Below are positions 1 through 9,168 of a stretch of 64,000 bases of DNA, piece by piece. The stretch spans positions 1 through 64,000 of the forward strand of contig JACRFZ010000059.1 in assembly GCA_016212515.1 (NCBI GenBank), given 5' to 3'. The stretch comes from Candidatus Melainabacteria bacterium. GTDB taxonomy: Bacteria; Cyanobacteriota; Vampirovibrionia; Obscuribacterales; Obscuribacteraceae. The position numbers were made by a program, and so were the translations under genes. The notes under the pieces were generated by a model that was not told the origin of the DNA, searched no databases, and saw nothing but the letters and a program-made list of their open reading frames with translations. Position 1 is the first letter of the stretch. The number at the start of each line of letters is the position of its first letter.

Positions 1-1
1 C

Positions 2-289
2 TGCGAAAAGTATGACGGCACCTTGAAGTGGAAAGCGCCGCTAAAGGGTAAGCCGGCTGCCACTCTTGCCAGTGTCGACAAGCAGGTTCTCGCCGTCAGC
101 AGAGATGGTTTTCTGGAAGCCATTGACACTAGAAACGGTGCTATTGCCTGGCGCCTCGCCCTCAAAAAAGAGGTCGAATCTCAGCCTCTCTTCGTCGGCA
201 ATCTGATGTACTTTGGTGCCGTGGATGGTGACCTGGTATGTCTGGAACTAAGTGCCGCCGAGACTAAAGCGAAAGCCGGCTCCGCTTAA
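2..289 (+). CDS. PQQ-like beta-propeller repeat protein, C-terminal part
   Basis: The gene enters from the left edge, so only the last 95 codons are visible. The residues DGTLKWKAPL, followed about 30 residues later by DTRNGAIAWRL and by DGDLVCLEL, are PQQ/BamB-type propeller blades (W or L at the blade end, DG turns). Such proteins are usually exported and act as scaffolds or bind quinone cofactors; which applies cannot be told from this fragment. The tail is a short Ala/Lys-rich stretch. The stop lies inside the last codons of the convergent prenyltransferase gene (286-1215). Confidence 0.7.
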   Translation, partial: CEKYDGTLKWKAPLKGKPAATLASVDKQVLAVSRDGFLEAIDTRNGAIAWRLALKKEVESQPLFVGNLMYFGAVDGDLVCLELSAAETKAKAGSA

Positions 290-1215
290 GGCAAGCCGCT
301 CAGTTTGTCGGCCAGAAAAGCCAGAAATGCCACTATGGAAACTACGCCGTTCACGGTGAAGAAAGCGGCATTTACCCTGGAGAGATCACCGGGTTTGACC
401 AGGCTATGCTCGTAAATGAGCATGGCGGAAACCAGCCCGAAGCCTAAATAGTAGAAGAGACCCAGATGCAAAGTTTGCCCCAGACTAAAGAGAAAGGCGG
501 CCGTCATGAGGTGCAGGGCTCGAGAGATCATGAGAGCCCTGGCTACTCCGAAGCGAGCCGGTATGGAATGGAGCTTCTCACCTTGATCGAATTCCACGTC
601 CTGGCAGGCATAAATAATATCGAAGCCGGCCACCCAGGTGACAACGGCTAGAGCCAGAAGCCAGGGTGCCGCGCCGATCAAGGCACCGCTTGCCGCTACC
701 CATCCGCCCAGCGCCGCACCGCCCAGTGCAATGCCCAGAACAATGTGGCAGAGCCAGGTGAAACGCTTGGTAAAGGAATAGAAGCTCAGCCAGAAGACGG
801 CGATGGGCGAAAGCTTGAGACAAATGGGCGGCAGATTACCGGCGGCCAGAAGCATGACAGTAAAGGAAAGAACACTAATCAAAAGTGCAGTTTTACGGCT
901 GATACGCCGGGCCGGTATGGCTCTATCCCTGGTTCGGGGATTTCTGGCATCGATACCGGCGTCAATCAAGCGGTTCAACGTCATGGCTGCACAGCGGGCG
1001 CTGGCGAAGGCCAGCACCGTCCAGAAAACAGTGGCGGCGGCGGGTAGGGAGCTTAAGCCCTTGCCTGGCAGAGAGAGAATCAAGCCGGAGAGGGCAAAAG
1101 GCAGAGCAAAAACCGTATGCTCGATCTTGATCATCTCAGCCCATTCTCTGAGAGTCTTAATTAGACCGGCAGGTGCAGCCTTTTCTTCCGAATTGGATAT
1201 ATTTCCACTTTGCAT
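286..1215 (-). CDS. mqnP: UbiA-family prenyltransferase, MqnP-like
   Basis: This is an integral membrane aromatic prenyltransferase of about the usual length (309 aa). The first Asp-rich motif is NRLIDAGID (residues 81-89, NxxxDxxxD) and the second is CQDVEFDQGEK (about 205-214); these bind Mg2+ and polyprenyl diphosphate. Several hydrophobic helices surround them. The N-terminal stretch MIKIEHTVFALPFAL is typical of the UbiA-like group assigned to the futalosine menaquinone pathway (MqnP), which prenylates 1,4-dihydroxy-6-naphthoate. The MqnP name rests on family resemblance; a 4-hydroxybenzoate substrate is possible, and no other menaquinone gene is in view. The ATG at 1215 follows a weak AGG-containing ribosome site. 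Confidence 0.75.
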   Translation of the reverse strand: MQSGNISNSEEKAAPAGLIKTLREWAEMIKIEHTVFALPFALSGLILSLPGKGLSSLPAAATVFWTVLAFASARCAAMTLNRLIDAGIDARNPRTRDRAIPARRISRKTALLISVLSFTVMLLAAGNLPPICLKLSPIAVFWLSFYSFTKRFTWLCHIVLGIALGGAALGGWVAASGALIGAAPWLLALAVVTWVAGFDIIYACQDVEFDQGEKLHSIPARFGVARALMISRALHLMTAAFLFSLGQTLHLGLFYYLGFGLVSAMLIYEHSLVKPGDLSRVNAAFFTVNGVVSIVAFLAFLADKLSGLP

Positions 1216-1288
1216 ATACCTAACTGTACTTGAAGAATTTGCCGACTACTGGCATCATTTGGAAGGTTTAAGAATAGCCTGAGAGAAA

Positions 1289-1804
1289 ATGTATATGAAT
1301 TTCGACGGAACTGGAAAAACAATTGATTTGCAAGGCGTCGCTTCCTTTGCCTCCCTGGTAGACCTGCTATCTCAGGAGCTGGGCGTACCGGCCGGCAAAA
1401 TGCTCGGGCAACTGCCGAACGGACCGGATACATTCAACCAGCTTCTTGCTGAAATTGATATCAACAGCCAGGGCTTCCTGCGCAAATTGACCCTCACCTG
1501 CCAGCCCGGTGGTTTTCTCAGCCTGAGACTGGCTACCCAGTGGGGCAGTGAGCGCAACAGCTCCCATACCTCGGGCGTCACTTCCGACTATCATCTGACA
1601 GCCACCGTGGAGCAAATTCTGCCCCAGGCCAGAGCCCTGGCTAGACATATCGAAGATATATTCGGCGTACAAGATCGCATGGTCACCCTCGGTCATTCCG
1701 ATAAGCTGGCCACGGCAAGCGTTTCTGCCTCTCAGATCGAGGCCTTCGAGAGACAGGAAGGTTCTTCCGTAGTCACGGCCCATGTGCCCCGTGGACGGGA
1801 ATAG
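1289..1804 (+). CDS. Hypothetical protein, 171 aa
   Basis: I do not recognise this protein. It has no signal peptide or membrane segment; the middle is mixed alpha/beta and residues 100-135 look helical. It reads as coding by codon use (many GCC, CTG, GAC) and has GAGAGAAA upstream of its ATG. It converges on the AMP-ligase gene and overlaps that gene's 3' end by 73 bp, an unusually long overlap; either this C-terminus or the ligase's has drifted into the neighbour. A shorter antisense frame (1367-1783) is less convincing. Confidence 0.6.
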   Translation: MYMNFDGTGKTIDLQGVASFASLVDLLSQELGVPAGKMLGQLPNGPDTFNQLLAEIDINSQGFLRKLTLTCQPGGFLSLRLATQWGSERNSSHTSGVTSDYHLTATVEQILPQARALARHIEDIFGVQDRMVTLGHSDKLATASVSASQIEAFERQEGSSVVTAHVPRGRE

Positions 1805-3324
1805 CCGAAAGCGCGAAGTTCCTTCTTGAGTTTTTCATAGAGCACCTTGGAACCATGTCTGGCATCCAGGGGCAGTTTCTTCATCACCACAAGCTTGATG
1901 AATTCCTTTTTACAATAGGCTTCCAGCTCAGGCTCCAGGTTAGCCTCCCGCCCTTTCAGGGTGACGGCTAGAACGGCTAAAAAGGACGGCCCATCCAGCT
2001 CCACATAAGCAGCCTGACCGATGCAATCATGAGTTTTGGCAAAGGCCTCCACCATAAGCGGATAGCGACCTTTCTTGCAACTGCTTTCATAACCGGCTCG
2101 GCCCGTCAAAAACAGCTCATCGCCGCATATTTTAACCATATCGCCGGTGGCATGATAAACCCTGGTGCTACCGTCATTTTGTAGCACCTTCAATTTATTG
2201 CTTGAGCGCTGCTCATGGAAATAGCCCTGGTTAACGTGCTCGCCCGCCACCAGCAAGTGCCCCTCGCTGGCACTGAGCCTGGCAAGGTCATCCGCGGTCA
2301 CCGTAGCTTGGGTCAAGAGCCTCTCCAGGTCGCCTTCCGCCAAGATCAACATGTTCACGCTGCTGTCTTCACATTTGCCCAGGTAGAGACCCTGACCCCG
2401 GGCAGCGCCTGCCAGCAAACGCCGATAACCGCTACTGTTTTTAGAACTGACGCTGAAATGGCAGATAGGCTCGGCTTCGCTGGCTCCGTATACGGAAGTG
2501 ACGGTAGCCTGGGGCAGGCCTGTGAGCACGGCTTCAACAAGAGAGGGAAAAATGGGAGCGCCGCCCACTAGAACTTCCTTGAGACAACTCAAGTCTTGTC
2601 CGGCACGTGCCTCCAGAAGCCCGGTTAGAAAAGCGGGAGCACAGAGAATCTTCTTCGGCTGATGACGAGCAACAAGCTTAAGAGCCTTCCGGCAAGACTT
2701 TTTGCCCACCAGAATAGTGGTAACGCCATAGAATAAATGGGCCAGGGTAAAGACCGGCAAGGTGGTCAATGTGGTGTGAGAAGCAGAGAGAGCAAGACTT
2801 TTGTCTATGACCTCGGCTTGTTGAACTAGAAAGCCGTGACTTCTCTCAATGGCTTTGACGCTACCGGTGGTGCCGGAAGTAAAAGTAATAAGGGCGCCGC
2901 CATTTCTCTCGACAAAAGCGGCCGCCGGTGCCTGGGCACTCTTCCTATGGCTTAGAGTCAAGGTGCGATAGCGGCAGGCAAATAAAGGCACAAGCCAGGG
3001 AACCGTCAAAACAAAATCGGGGCGCACGGCCTCAAGGCAGGAAAGTACACGTCTGACACTGCCTGGCTCGATCAGTAGAACCCTGGCTCCAACACGCAAA
3101 ATAGCAAGTAGTGCCACAAAGAAATCGATACCGGGCGCAATGGCCAGGAGCACAATCTGCTCTCTCTTGAGGCCCTCTGCAAGAAGAGCGGCGGACTGCT
3201 GCTTTACCCTCTCGTTCAAGTCAAAGAATGACAGAGAACGGCCCTCTTCATCCACAATGGCCGTTCGCACCCCAAAGGCAGCGGCGTTCTCTTCCAGAAT
3301 CAAGACAATATTGCAATTGGTCAT
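1732..3324 (-). CDS. AMP-forming acyl ligase (ANL superfamily)
   Basis: It activates a carboxylic acid as an acyl-adenylate, usually for transfer to CoA or a carrier protein. Visible ANL motifs: TFTSGTTGSVKAIERSH (about 148-164, ATP-binding loop), VYGASEAEP (about 279-287, A5) and HATGD (about 392-396, A7). The A8 hinge GRAGYESSCKKG is atypical, while a C-terminal KVLYEKLKKEL carries the conserved lysine region. At 530 aa it is about normal length. Last gene of the six-gene minus-strand operon; its ATG shares a base with the TGA of the GNAT gene (TGATG), so translation is probably coupled. A GTG one codon upstream is an alternative start. The substrate is unknown; a fatty or prenyl acid would fit the operon. 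Confidence 0.85.
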   Translation of the reverse strand: MTNCNIVLILEENAAAFGVRTAIVDEEGRSLSFFDLNERVKQQSAALLAEGLKREQIVLLAIAPGIDFFVALLAILRVGARVLLIEPGSVRRVLSCLEAVRPDFVLTVPWLVPLFACRYRTLTLSHRKSAQAPAAAFVERNGGALITFTSGTTGSVKAIERSHGFLVQQAEVIDKSLALSASHTTLTTLPVFTLAHLFYGVTTILVGKKSCRKALKLVARHQPKKILCAPAFLTGLLEARAGQDLSCLKEVLVGGAPIFPSLVEAVLTGLPQATVTSVYGASEAEPICHFSVSSKNSSGYRRLLAGAARGQGLYLGKCEDSSVNMLILAEGDLERLLTQATVTADDLARLSASEGHLLVAGEHVNQGYFHEQRSSNKLKVLQNDGSTRVYHATGDMVKICGDELFLTGRAGYESSCKKGRYPLMVEAFAKTHDCIGQAAYVELDGPSFLAVLAVTLKGREANLEPELEAYCKKEFIKLVVMKKLPLDARHGSKVLYEKLKKELRAFGYSRPRGTWAVTTEEPSCLSKASI

Positions 3325-4157
3325 CACGAGCTAAGCTCCCTGGCATAAACCGCGTAGCGCCTTATGGTTTGACCATTAAAGAGGTCAGGCATATAAGAGG
3401 AAAAGCCGCCCTCTTTGTAGAGGGCAAAGATGGCTTCTTGAAAGTTTTTTGCCCGGCCCAGTTCGAGCATGCGGCAGACCATACGCAATCCCAGATGACG
3501 GTAAGCGGGATCAGGATCTCTGGCAATGGTCTTGAGAATCAGTCTTGACCCCCGGGTGTCTTTGAGAGCCAGGCAGAAGCCCACCAGTTTTCCGGTTGCG
3601 GAAGCTCTGGCCATTAGCACCAGCTCACCGTCCATGGTGGCTCTAAGGGGCTCATAGAGCGAGATGAAGGCTTCTTTTGATATGGCACTATACAAGAAAT
3701 TGGCGGCAAAGGCCTTTTCGGTCAACTCATAAATAGCTGACAGTTCCTCTTCGAAAGCTTCCACCCGAAAGCTCTCAAATTCGACTTGCATAGGTTTCTC
3801 GGCAAACACTTGCGGACAAGCTTCCAGTGGCACGCTCTTGGAAGCATAGGTAGCCAGTTGCCTGTAGCCCCTCTGCTCAAGACAACTGACTAACCCTGGC
3901 CAGTTCCGATTATAAGGCTCATACAAAAATGGTGCCGCGCCACCGTCTTCGATGACGGTACGGTAGCGGTAAAAGGTATTGCCGGCCAGAGGACCCACCA
4001 GTTCTGTGGCACCACATTCTCTCGCCTTCCTCTCCAGAAGCGGCAGAAGCAGCTCGGGATCTGCCTGCCCGGGGTCGGCGAAGTACATGCGACCGCTCCC
4101 TGGAAAGTCGGGACTCTTTGATAGAAGGCTCATTAAATCGGTAGTAGTGCTCTGCAT
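3324..4157 (-). CDS. GNAT-like acyltransferase
   Basis: A 277-aa soluble protein resembling the GNAT fold. The second half holds a strand-helix pattern (LVLMARASATGKLVGFCLAL, then IARDPDPAYRHLGLRMV) where GNAT proteins bind acyl-CoA, but the P-loop RxxGxG is degenerate (AYRHLGLRMV). The first half is like the N-terminal lobe of two-lobed GNAT proteins. Its placement directly before an acyl ligase with overlapping stop and start suggests that the ligase supplies the acyl donor. AGGAA stands 10 bases upstream of the ATG. Substrate unknown; moderate confidence in the fold. Confidence 0.6.
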   Translation of the reverse strand: MQSTTTDLMSLLSKSPDFPGSGRMYFADPGQADPELLLPLLERKARECGATELVGPLAGNTFYRYRTVIEDGGAAPFLYEPYNRNWPGLVSCLEQRGYRQLATYASKSVPLEACPQVFAEKPMQVEFESFRVEAFEEELSAIYELTEKAFAANFLYSAISKEAFISLYEPLRATMDGELVLMARASATGKLVGFCLALKDTRGSRLILKTIARDPDPAYRHLGLRMVCRMLELGRAKNFQEAIFALYKEGGFSSYMPDLFNGQTIRRYAVYARELSS

Positions 4158-4192
4158 TTTTATTATTCCTATTTACTAGAACTTGTGCGCTT

Positions 4193-5542
4193 CTATGCCA
4201 GGCAGACCAGGAAACTGAGAGAGCCCAGGGAAGCCAGGGTCCCCTGCCTGAACCAACGTCTAGCAGCCGTGCGGCTCTCCTGTGGCGCCCGGCGCAAGGC
4301 AAAGATGAGGCTAAAAAGGAAGACATAGAGAAAAGCCAGCAAGGAAAACCAGGGCGAAAGGTTCTTGCCGCCCATGAAAACGCAGGGCAAAAAGAAGAGG
4401 CACCAGCTCTTGAGGGCATTTATAGAGAGTAAGAGCAAGCGATCTTTGCGCAGTTGTCTTTGCTCCTGACTGACCAGGCGAATATGCGCACTGGCAATGA
4501 TAGAGCCATGAATGGCAAAGGCCATGCCGTAGGCAAGCAAGAGGGTGTTCGACTCAAGCAGAAATCTGGTGCCCGGCAGGAAAAGAAGGGCAGCCGGTAA
4601 AACAGCGAAGACCGCTTCCTGTCCGTGTATCGGTCCGGCCAGGCGGAAGCGTCTCGGTAAGAGAGTCTTATAGGAAGCCAATAAGACCAGAGGCAGAATA
4701 GAAAAGAGCATGCCGCCTTCGGTGATGGCCAGGTAGAGATAAGCCAGACTGAAAAGGGTGCCGCCGTCTGCCAGGGTAGAAGAACGCTTGAGCAGGAAGA
4801 CCATCAGGGTTGAGGCTATCAGGCATAGCAGTTCCACAGTCAGGGCCGCCACACTGATACTGAGGGCCGAACTGAGAGCGAAGTATAGTGCCAGAGGCAC
4901 AAATAAATTATCGAGCCCATTGCAGCAGAGGGCTTCCACCACGGTGGAAAGGGCGGCTAGAAGTGCCGCCAGCATGAGTACATGGTAGAAAGGCAGGGTG
5001 GTACTGAAGGCAAGTACTACCATACTGGTGCCGAAAGCCATGAGCAAAAAGGCCAGTGAACCTTCCACGGTCTTCGCTCCGTGCTTGAGCCTGTAAGGAA
5101 AATAAGTGCGACTGCCGAAGCGACTGCCGATTAAGGCTGCCGCCGAGTCGGCGAAGGCCAGCACTGCTATTGGTACCAGAAAATAAACCGGCTCCTTAGC
5201 CAGAAAAAATATAAGAGCCACGGCAAGAGGAAAGAATAGTTCACCATAAGACTGCCGCTCCACGCCGAAAAGCACCGGGCGCAAACAACCCACTGCTTTG
5301 AAGCGCAGATAGATGAACATTGAAGAGACAAAAGCCGCCAGAAAGAAGACCGGCTGCGGCGCATCGAAGAGCCAGGGGAAGGTGAGGCAAAGTGCGCCCA
5401 TAACCAGATGCACAAGCTTCCTCGTGGTCTCAAAGCGATTGCCTGTGGCGTCGACCGGTCTGGCTCGCATAAATCGCGCACAGGCGACCAGCACGGCAAA
5501 GAGGCTCAGAACGATAAAGCAAATAGCAAGCAGGGCTTTCAT
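4193..5542 (-). CDS. Dolichol/phytol-kinase-like CTP-dependent membrane kinase
   Basis: A very hydrophobic protein (449 aa, many membrane helices). The first half carries the signature of the SEC59/VTE5/cytidylyltransferase-like family: TRKLVHL near residue 45, then AFADSAAALIGSRFG and KTVEGSLAFL. Members move phosphate from CTP to a prenol (dolichol, phytol) or diacylglycerol. The second half is also membrane-embedded and not recognised; it makes the protein roughly twice the length of simple phytol kinases. I chose the ATG at 5542 because AAGGA lies 8 bases upstream and the preceding gene ends just before; a longer frame starts inside that gene. It may make a prenyl or lipid phosphate for the operon product (inference). 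Confidence 0.7.
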   Translation of the reverse strand: MKALLAICFIVLSLFAVLVACARFMRARPVDATGNRFETTRKLVHLVMGALCLTFPWLFDAPQPVFFLAAFVSSMFIYLRFKAVGCLRPVLFGVERQSYGELFFPLAVALIFFLAKEPVYFLVPIAVLAFADSAAALIGSRFGSRTYFPYRLKHGAKTVEGSLAFLLMAFGTSMVVLAFSTTLPFYHVLMLAALLAALSTVVEALCCNGLDNLFVPLALYFALSSALSISVAALTVELLCLIASTLMVFLLKRSSTLADGGTLFSLAYLYLAITEGGMLFSILPLVLLASYKTLLPRRFRLAGPIHGQEAVFAVLPAALLFLPGTRFLLESNTLLLAYGMAFAIHGSIIASAHIRLVSQEQRQLRKDRLLLLSINALKSWCLFFLPCVFMGGKNLSPWFSLLAFLYVFLFSLIFALRRAPQESRTAARRWFRQGTLASLGSLSFLVCLA

Positions 5543-5555
5543 GACACAATCCTTA

Positions 5556-6713
5556 CTAGAGCACGGTTTCCAGAGCAAACCGCTTGTAGAAAAAAGTAGG
5601 GCAGACACCCGGCAGGGAGTCGGTCAGTTCCATTTGGGTAGCGGTGCGCTGATTGGATAGTTCTTGCAAAGAGCGGTCCACCAGCATATTCCAGTAGATA
5701 AGACGGGCGCCCTTGCGACCAACGCGCAGAAGCTCTTTTGCCACTGCCGCACAGTCTTCCTTGCTCATGTACTCAAAGATGTCGGAAAGGTTGAAAGCAT
5801 CGACGGAGTCTTCTTCAAGAGAAGACAACACATCTTGCAAGCCGCCCTGCCGCAAAGAGATTTTGTCTAAGTTCGAAGCTATGACTGCATAGTTTTCGGG
5901 CCTTAGATAATGGGGCAAAACCTTCCCATAGCAACCTTTGAGAATATAACTGAGATAGGCATTTCCCTGCGAGGCACCGCTTTTCAAATGTGTTTCCACA
6001 GCTTTAGCGATGAATTTGCTAAATGAGTCTTCCGCCTCCTTGAAGAAACTCCGCTCTCGGCCAAGCAAGGCGGCAACGGCTCTGGAAAAGAAGAGCCGCG
6101 ATGCCAATCTATACAGGGGAGTATTCCACTTCCTTTCGTAGAACTCGGCGCGAGAAGCCTCCGACCGCTCTTGCAGCAAGCCGTCGATGGTGCTTGCACG
6201 GTGCAGAAGCGGCAGGAGGAAACGAGAAAAAATACGAAAGTAGCCTTCCAACTTGCCGCAGTGTATGACACCGGCAGCCAAGACTTCCTCTCTTTTAACA
6301 AAATAGTTGAGACAGGAAGGAGAGAGCACCCGGGCTTGCTTCAGCTTCTCAAAGATAGCCAGGCGCTTTAGTCCGTCTCCCGGGCCGCCTCCTACACCGA
6401 GAAAGAGCAGGGTCTCTTCATAACTCAAGCACTTGAAGCAGCCCATCTTCAGTTCCAGAAGGGCAAGTTGGGCCGGGGAGAAATCGATAGCCAGCACTCG
6501 CTCCACCCGCTTACCAAGGCTCAATATGGAAAGGGTATTGTCCCCGGCAGAGGCAATGGAGACAACAGTCTTCAAAGAGGGTGCTTCTGTCAGTCCCGCA
6601 AGTAGAAGTTGACTGTCCTCCCAGCACTGCGAATACCTGATCAGGGCGCTGTTCAACTGGCTCCTCCCAACGGCTCTCATACCACTCTCCCTTTTTGCTC
6701 TCAACACCTTCAT
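5556..6713 (-). CDS. BtaA-like (DUF3419) aminocarboxypropyl transferase
   Basis: It resembles BtaA, the enzyme that transfers the 3-amino-3-carboxypropyl group of S-adenosylmethionine to diacylglycerol in betaine-lipid synthesis. Seen: RYSQCWED (26-33), the SAM-site VSIASAGDNTLSIL (about 51-64), AIDFSPAQLALLELK (75-89) and the late NLSDIFEYM block, all as in DUF3419 proteins. Length 385 aa is normal for the family. No BtaB-type N-methyltransferase is adjacent, so a trimethylated DGTS product is not implied. A TTG start at 6746 would overlap the previous gene by 10 bp; I prefer the ATG at 6713. Confidence 0.75.
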   Translation of the reverse strand: MKVLRAKRESGMRAVGRSQLNSALIRYSQCWEDSQLLLAGLTEAPSLKTVVSIASAGDNTLSILSLGKRVERVLAIDFSPAQLALLELKMGCFKCLSYEETLLFLGVGGGPGDGLKRLAIFEKLKQARVLSPSCLNYFVKREEVLAAGVIHCGKLEGYFRIFSRFLLPLLHRASTIDGLLQERSEASRAEFYERKWNTPLYRLASRLFFSRAVAALLGRERSFFKEAEDSFSKFIAKAVETHLKSGASQGNAYLSYILKGCYGKVLPHYLRPENYAVIASNLDKISLRQGGLQDVLSSLEEDSVDAFNLSDIFEYMSKEDCAAVAKELLRVGRKGARLIYWNMLVDRSLQELSNQRTATQMELTDSLPGVCPTFFYKRFALETVL

Positions 6714-6736
6714 TGTGCACTCAAGGCATTGACTTT

Positions 6737-9166
6737 TCAGGCACAAGCAAACAGATTCGAAACTGCTTCTTCCAAAATGGTGACCTTGCCGTTTCGTCCG
6801 TCCACTTCCACCAGATCGCCGGTTTTCAGGCGGGTCGTGGCGTTCTCCACTGCCACCACACAGGGCAGAGATAATTCCCTGGCCACGATGGCCGTATGAG
6901 AAAGCAAGCTGCCATGGCTGACCACCAGTCCGGCCGCCAGGCTGAAGTGCACAATCCAGCCGGGATCGGTGCGTTCGGCTACGAGTATCTCGCCTTCCTG
7001 GAGAGCTTCACTTTCAGGGTTTCTAATGACGCGCACCCGCCCCCGGCAGATGCCGGCACTGGCGGCCTGACCGACCAGCACCGAGGTGTGAGGCGAAGCT
7101 TTAACCGCTTCCTCCGGCACCGCTGTCGGCACCTCCTTGCGATCGCCGTAGGCACCGCAGAAGGTCAGTCGCAGGGGCGAGTCACCCGCCCCTTCATACT
7201 CCCGCTTGCGCAAGTGCACAAGCCCGGCCAAGTTGAGGCTGACGGCCGTGCCTCCGATGAAACCAAGGATCTCGTCAACGGTCAGAAAGTAAATATCCTG
7301 CGGCTGCTCAATATGTCCGGAGGCAGCCAGTCTTTTGCCCATGGTTTTGAAAATGAGGCGCACCAGGCCAAAGACCCGGGTGCGGGCAAAACGCAGATTT
7401 TCCCGTCCGGCAAGCAAGGAAGCCGTAAGAGAAGCCAGAAGAGCTAGCGGCCAGGGCAGGGGCTCCAATGCCTGGGGCGGCAGCGGGTTTTCCACCGCCG
7501 CTCTCTTTTCAGTTCTAGCAAGGACAGCCAGGGTGGAAAAGAGTACGGAAGGATCATCTTCCAGGCAGGCGCTTTCCAACTTCAATTCACCAAGACTGCG
7601 GTCGGCAAACTTTTCCAGATAGAGACAATAGAGTCTTTCAGCTTCCGGATGTTGCTTGAGCCTCAGTCTGGCAGCACCGGTCTTGCCGCTTTCCATAAGG
7701 CTGACAAGTTCGCGGTCACGGGAGATAAGCCCGGCCAGCTCTTTAAGAAGCAGGGGCGGCTGCCCCGACACAACGGCGCTCTTACATTTAAGATAGAACG
7801 GCAAGCATTCCATCCGTTTTTTGTTACCGCTTAAACTCTTGCGCAGGGCTCCGTAGGCGATCATGGCGAAGAAGTCGTTTACTACGGGGGCATCCCAGCG
7901 GGAAATAAGCTTACTCTCCAGGCTTAAATAAAGGCTTGCAAGCTCAGTCAAAGAGAGATTCTTGACCGCCTGCCTATCGATGTTGAGGGCCAAATTAAGA
8001 CGCCTTTCAAAAGACCTTTTGAGTAGCGGCAAAGTAAGTGCGGCAAAGAGAATTTTTGTCAGGCAAAAGAGCCCGCCGAGTTTACAGAAGAAATTAGAGG
8101 AAGCGGCTTGAGGCTCCTTTGGCAGGGGCTCTTTCAAGCCCATCATCTGCTCCATAAAACCTTTATTGCTTTTATAAAGCGGCAAAAGTTGGATCAAGCG
8201 ATGCCAGTTGCCCAGGTTGTAATAAATTTTGCCTTCGTGGTAACCGATCATATACTCGAACAAATCGCTGCGGCTTTCCACCACTGAGGGCTTCACCCCC
8301 ATGAGCAAGACAAAACTTTTATAGACTTCCGTATAACACTTGCGGGCAAATGAGAAGGTCAGGGGTGAAGTCTTGCCGGGGTAACTCTCCTGAATGTTAC
8401 TGGCATCGAATACGGTGCTCTGGGGAGCCACCGTGGTGATGGGCCTGGCCTGCAAAATAAAGAGGCGCCCCTCTCGGTCGAAACACCACTCTACATCCAT
8501 GGGACGACCGAAATGCTTTTCGATGGCGCCAAGGGCCCGCAAGAGCTGCGCCAGCATCGCTTCAGTCAAGTAAGTGGGGCGCGCCGAGCCTGGATCTGGC
8601 GCACTACCGGCAATATAGAGGGTCTCACCGCTGACGGTGCCAGCCATTAGTTTATCGCCGGTGCCCTCCACCATTGAGATTACAGGACGGGCTTTCTGTG
8701 TGACAGGATCGAGGCTGAACATGACACCGGAAACGCTGGCATCTACCATGGCTTGCACCAGAACCGCCACGGGGCCGCTGCCCGCGAGACCCTTGAGCTT
8801 CCGGTAAGTCTCAATAGACTTACTTTCGACCGAATGCCGTACTTTCTCTACATGGAGCCCCACTTGAGACTCTTCTACAAACAAGTAAGATGTGAACTGC
8901 CCGGCAAATGAATTGGTCGGACCGTCCTCCTCAATGCAAGATGAGCGCACGGCGAAGCTCCGGCAGCCCGATTCACCCTTGATCCGGGCAAGCGCCCCTT
9001 GCAACTTTGCCACGGTCACTTCCCCCGCAGCGATCACAAAAAAGGGCGGTACCTGAAATCTGGCGCCGGCGCTACCGCTCAAATACTTGAGCCTCGAAAG
9101 TCCCCGTGCTTTACCGCCACAAATGTCGCAGTTGGCGCGGTCGGCAAAATAAATCTCAGCAATCAT
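6737..9166 (-). CDS. PEP-synthase/rifampicin-phosphotransferase-like dikinase
   Basis: An 809-aa enzyme with a PPDK-type ATP-grasp domain at the N terminus (GGKARGLSRL at 17-26, FAVRSSCIEED near 71, WCFDREGRLFILQARP near 226-241), a central unknown domain of about 400 residues, and a C-terminal swivelling phosphohistidine domain ending the protein (HGSLLSHTAIVARELSLPC, active His about 757). It lacks the PEP-binding barrel of PEP synthase, so its architecture is that of rifampicin phosphotransferase or PigC-like enzymes, which phosphorylate or condense small molecules. The central domain would bind the acceptor. It starts 2 bp after the prenyltransferase stop. Confidence 0.8.
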   Translation of the reverse strand: MIAEIYFADRANCDICGGKARGLSRLKYLSGSAGARFQVPPFFVIAAGEVTVAKLQGALARIKGESGCRSFAVRSSCIEEDGPTNSFAGQFTSYLFVEESQVGLHVEKVRHSVESKSIETYRKLKGLAGSGPVAVLVQAMVDASVSGVMFSLDPVTQKARPVISMVEGTGDKLMAGTVSGETLYIAGSAPDPGSARPTYLTEAMLAQLLRALGAIEKHFGRPMDVEWCFDREGRLFILQARPITTVAPQSTVFDASNIQESYPGKTSPLTFSFARKCYTEVYKSFVLLMGVKPSVVESRSDLFEYMIGYHEGKIYYNLGNWHRLIQLLPLYKSNKGFMEQMMGLKEPLPKEPQAASSNFFCKLGGLFCLTKILFAALTLPLLKRSFERRLNLALNIDRQAVKNLSLTELASLYLSLESKLISRWDAPVVNDFFAMIAYGALRKSLSGNKKRMECLPFYLKCKSAVVSGQPPLLLKELAGLISRDRELVSLMESGKTGAARLRLKQHPEAERLYCLYLEKFADRSLGELKLESACLEDDPSVLFSTLAVLARTEKRAAVENPLPPQALEPLPWPLALLASLTASLLAGRENLRFARTRVFGLVRLIFKTMGKRLAASGHIEQPQDIYFLTVDEILGFIGGTAVSLNLAGLVHLRKREYEGAGDSPLRLTFCGAYGDRKEVPTAVPEEAVKASPHTSVLVGQAASAGICRGRVRVIRNPESEALQEGEILVAERTDPGWIVHFSLAAGLVVSHGSLLSHTAIVARELSLPCVVAVENATTRLKTGDLVEVDGRNGKVTILEEAVSNLFACA

Positions 9167-9168
9167 TT

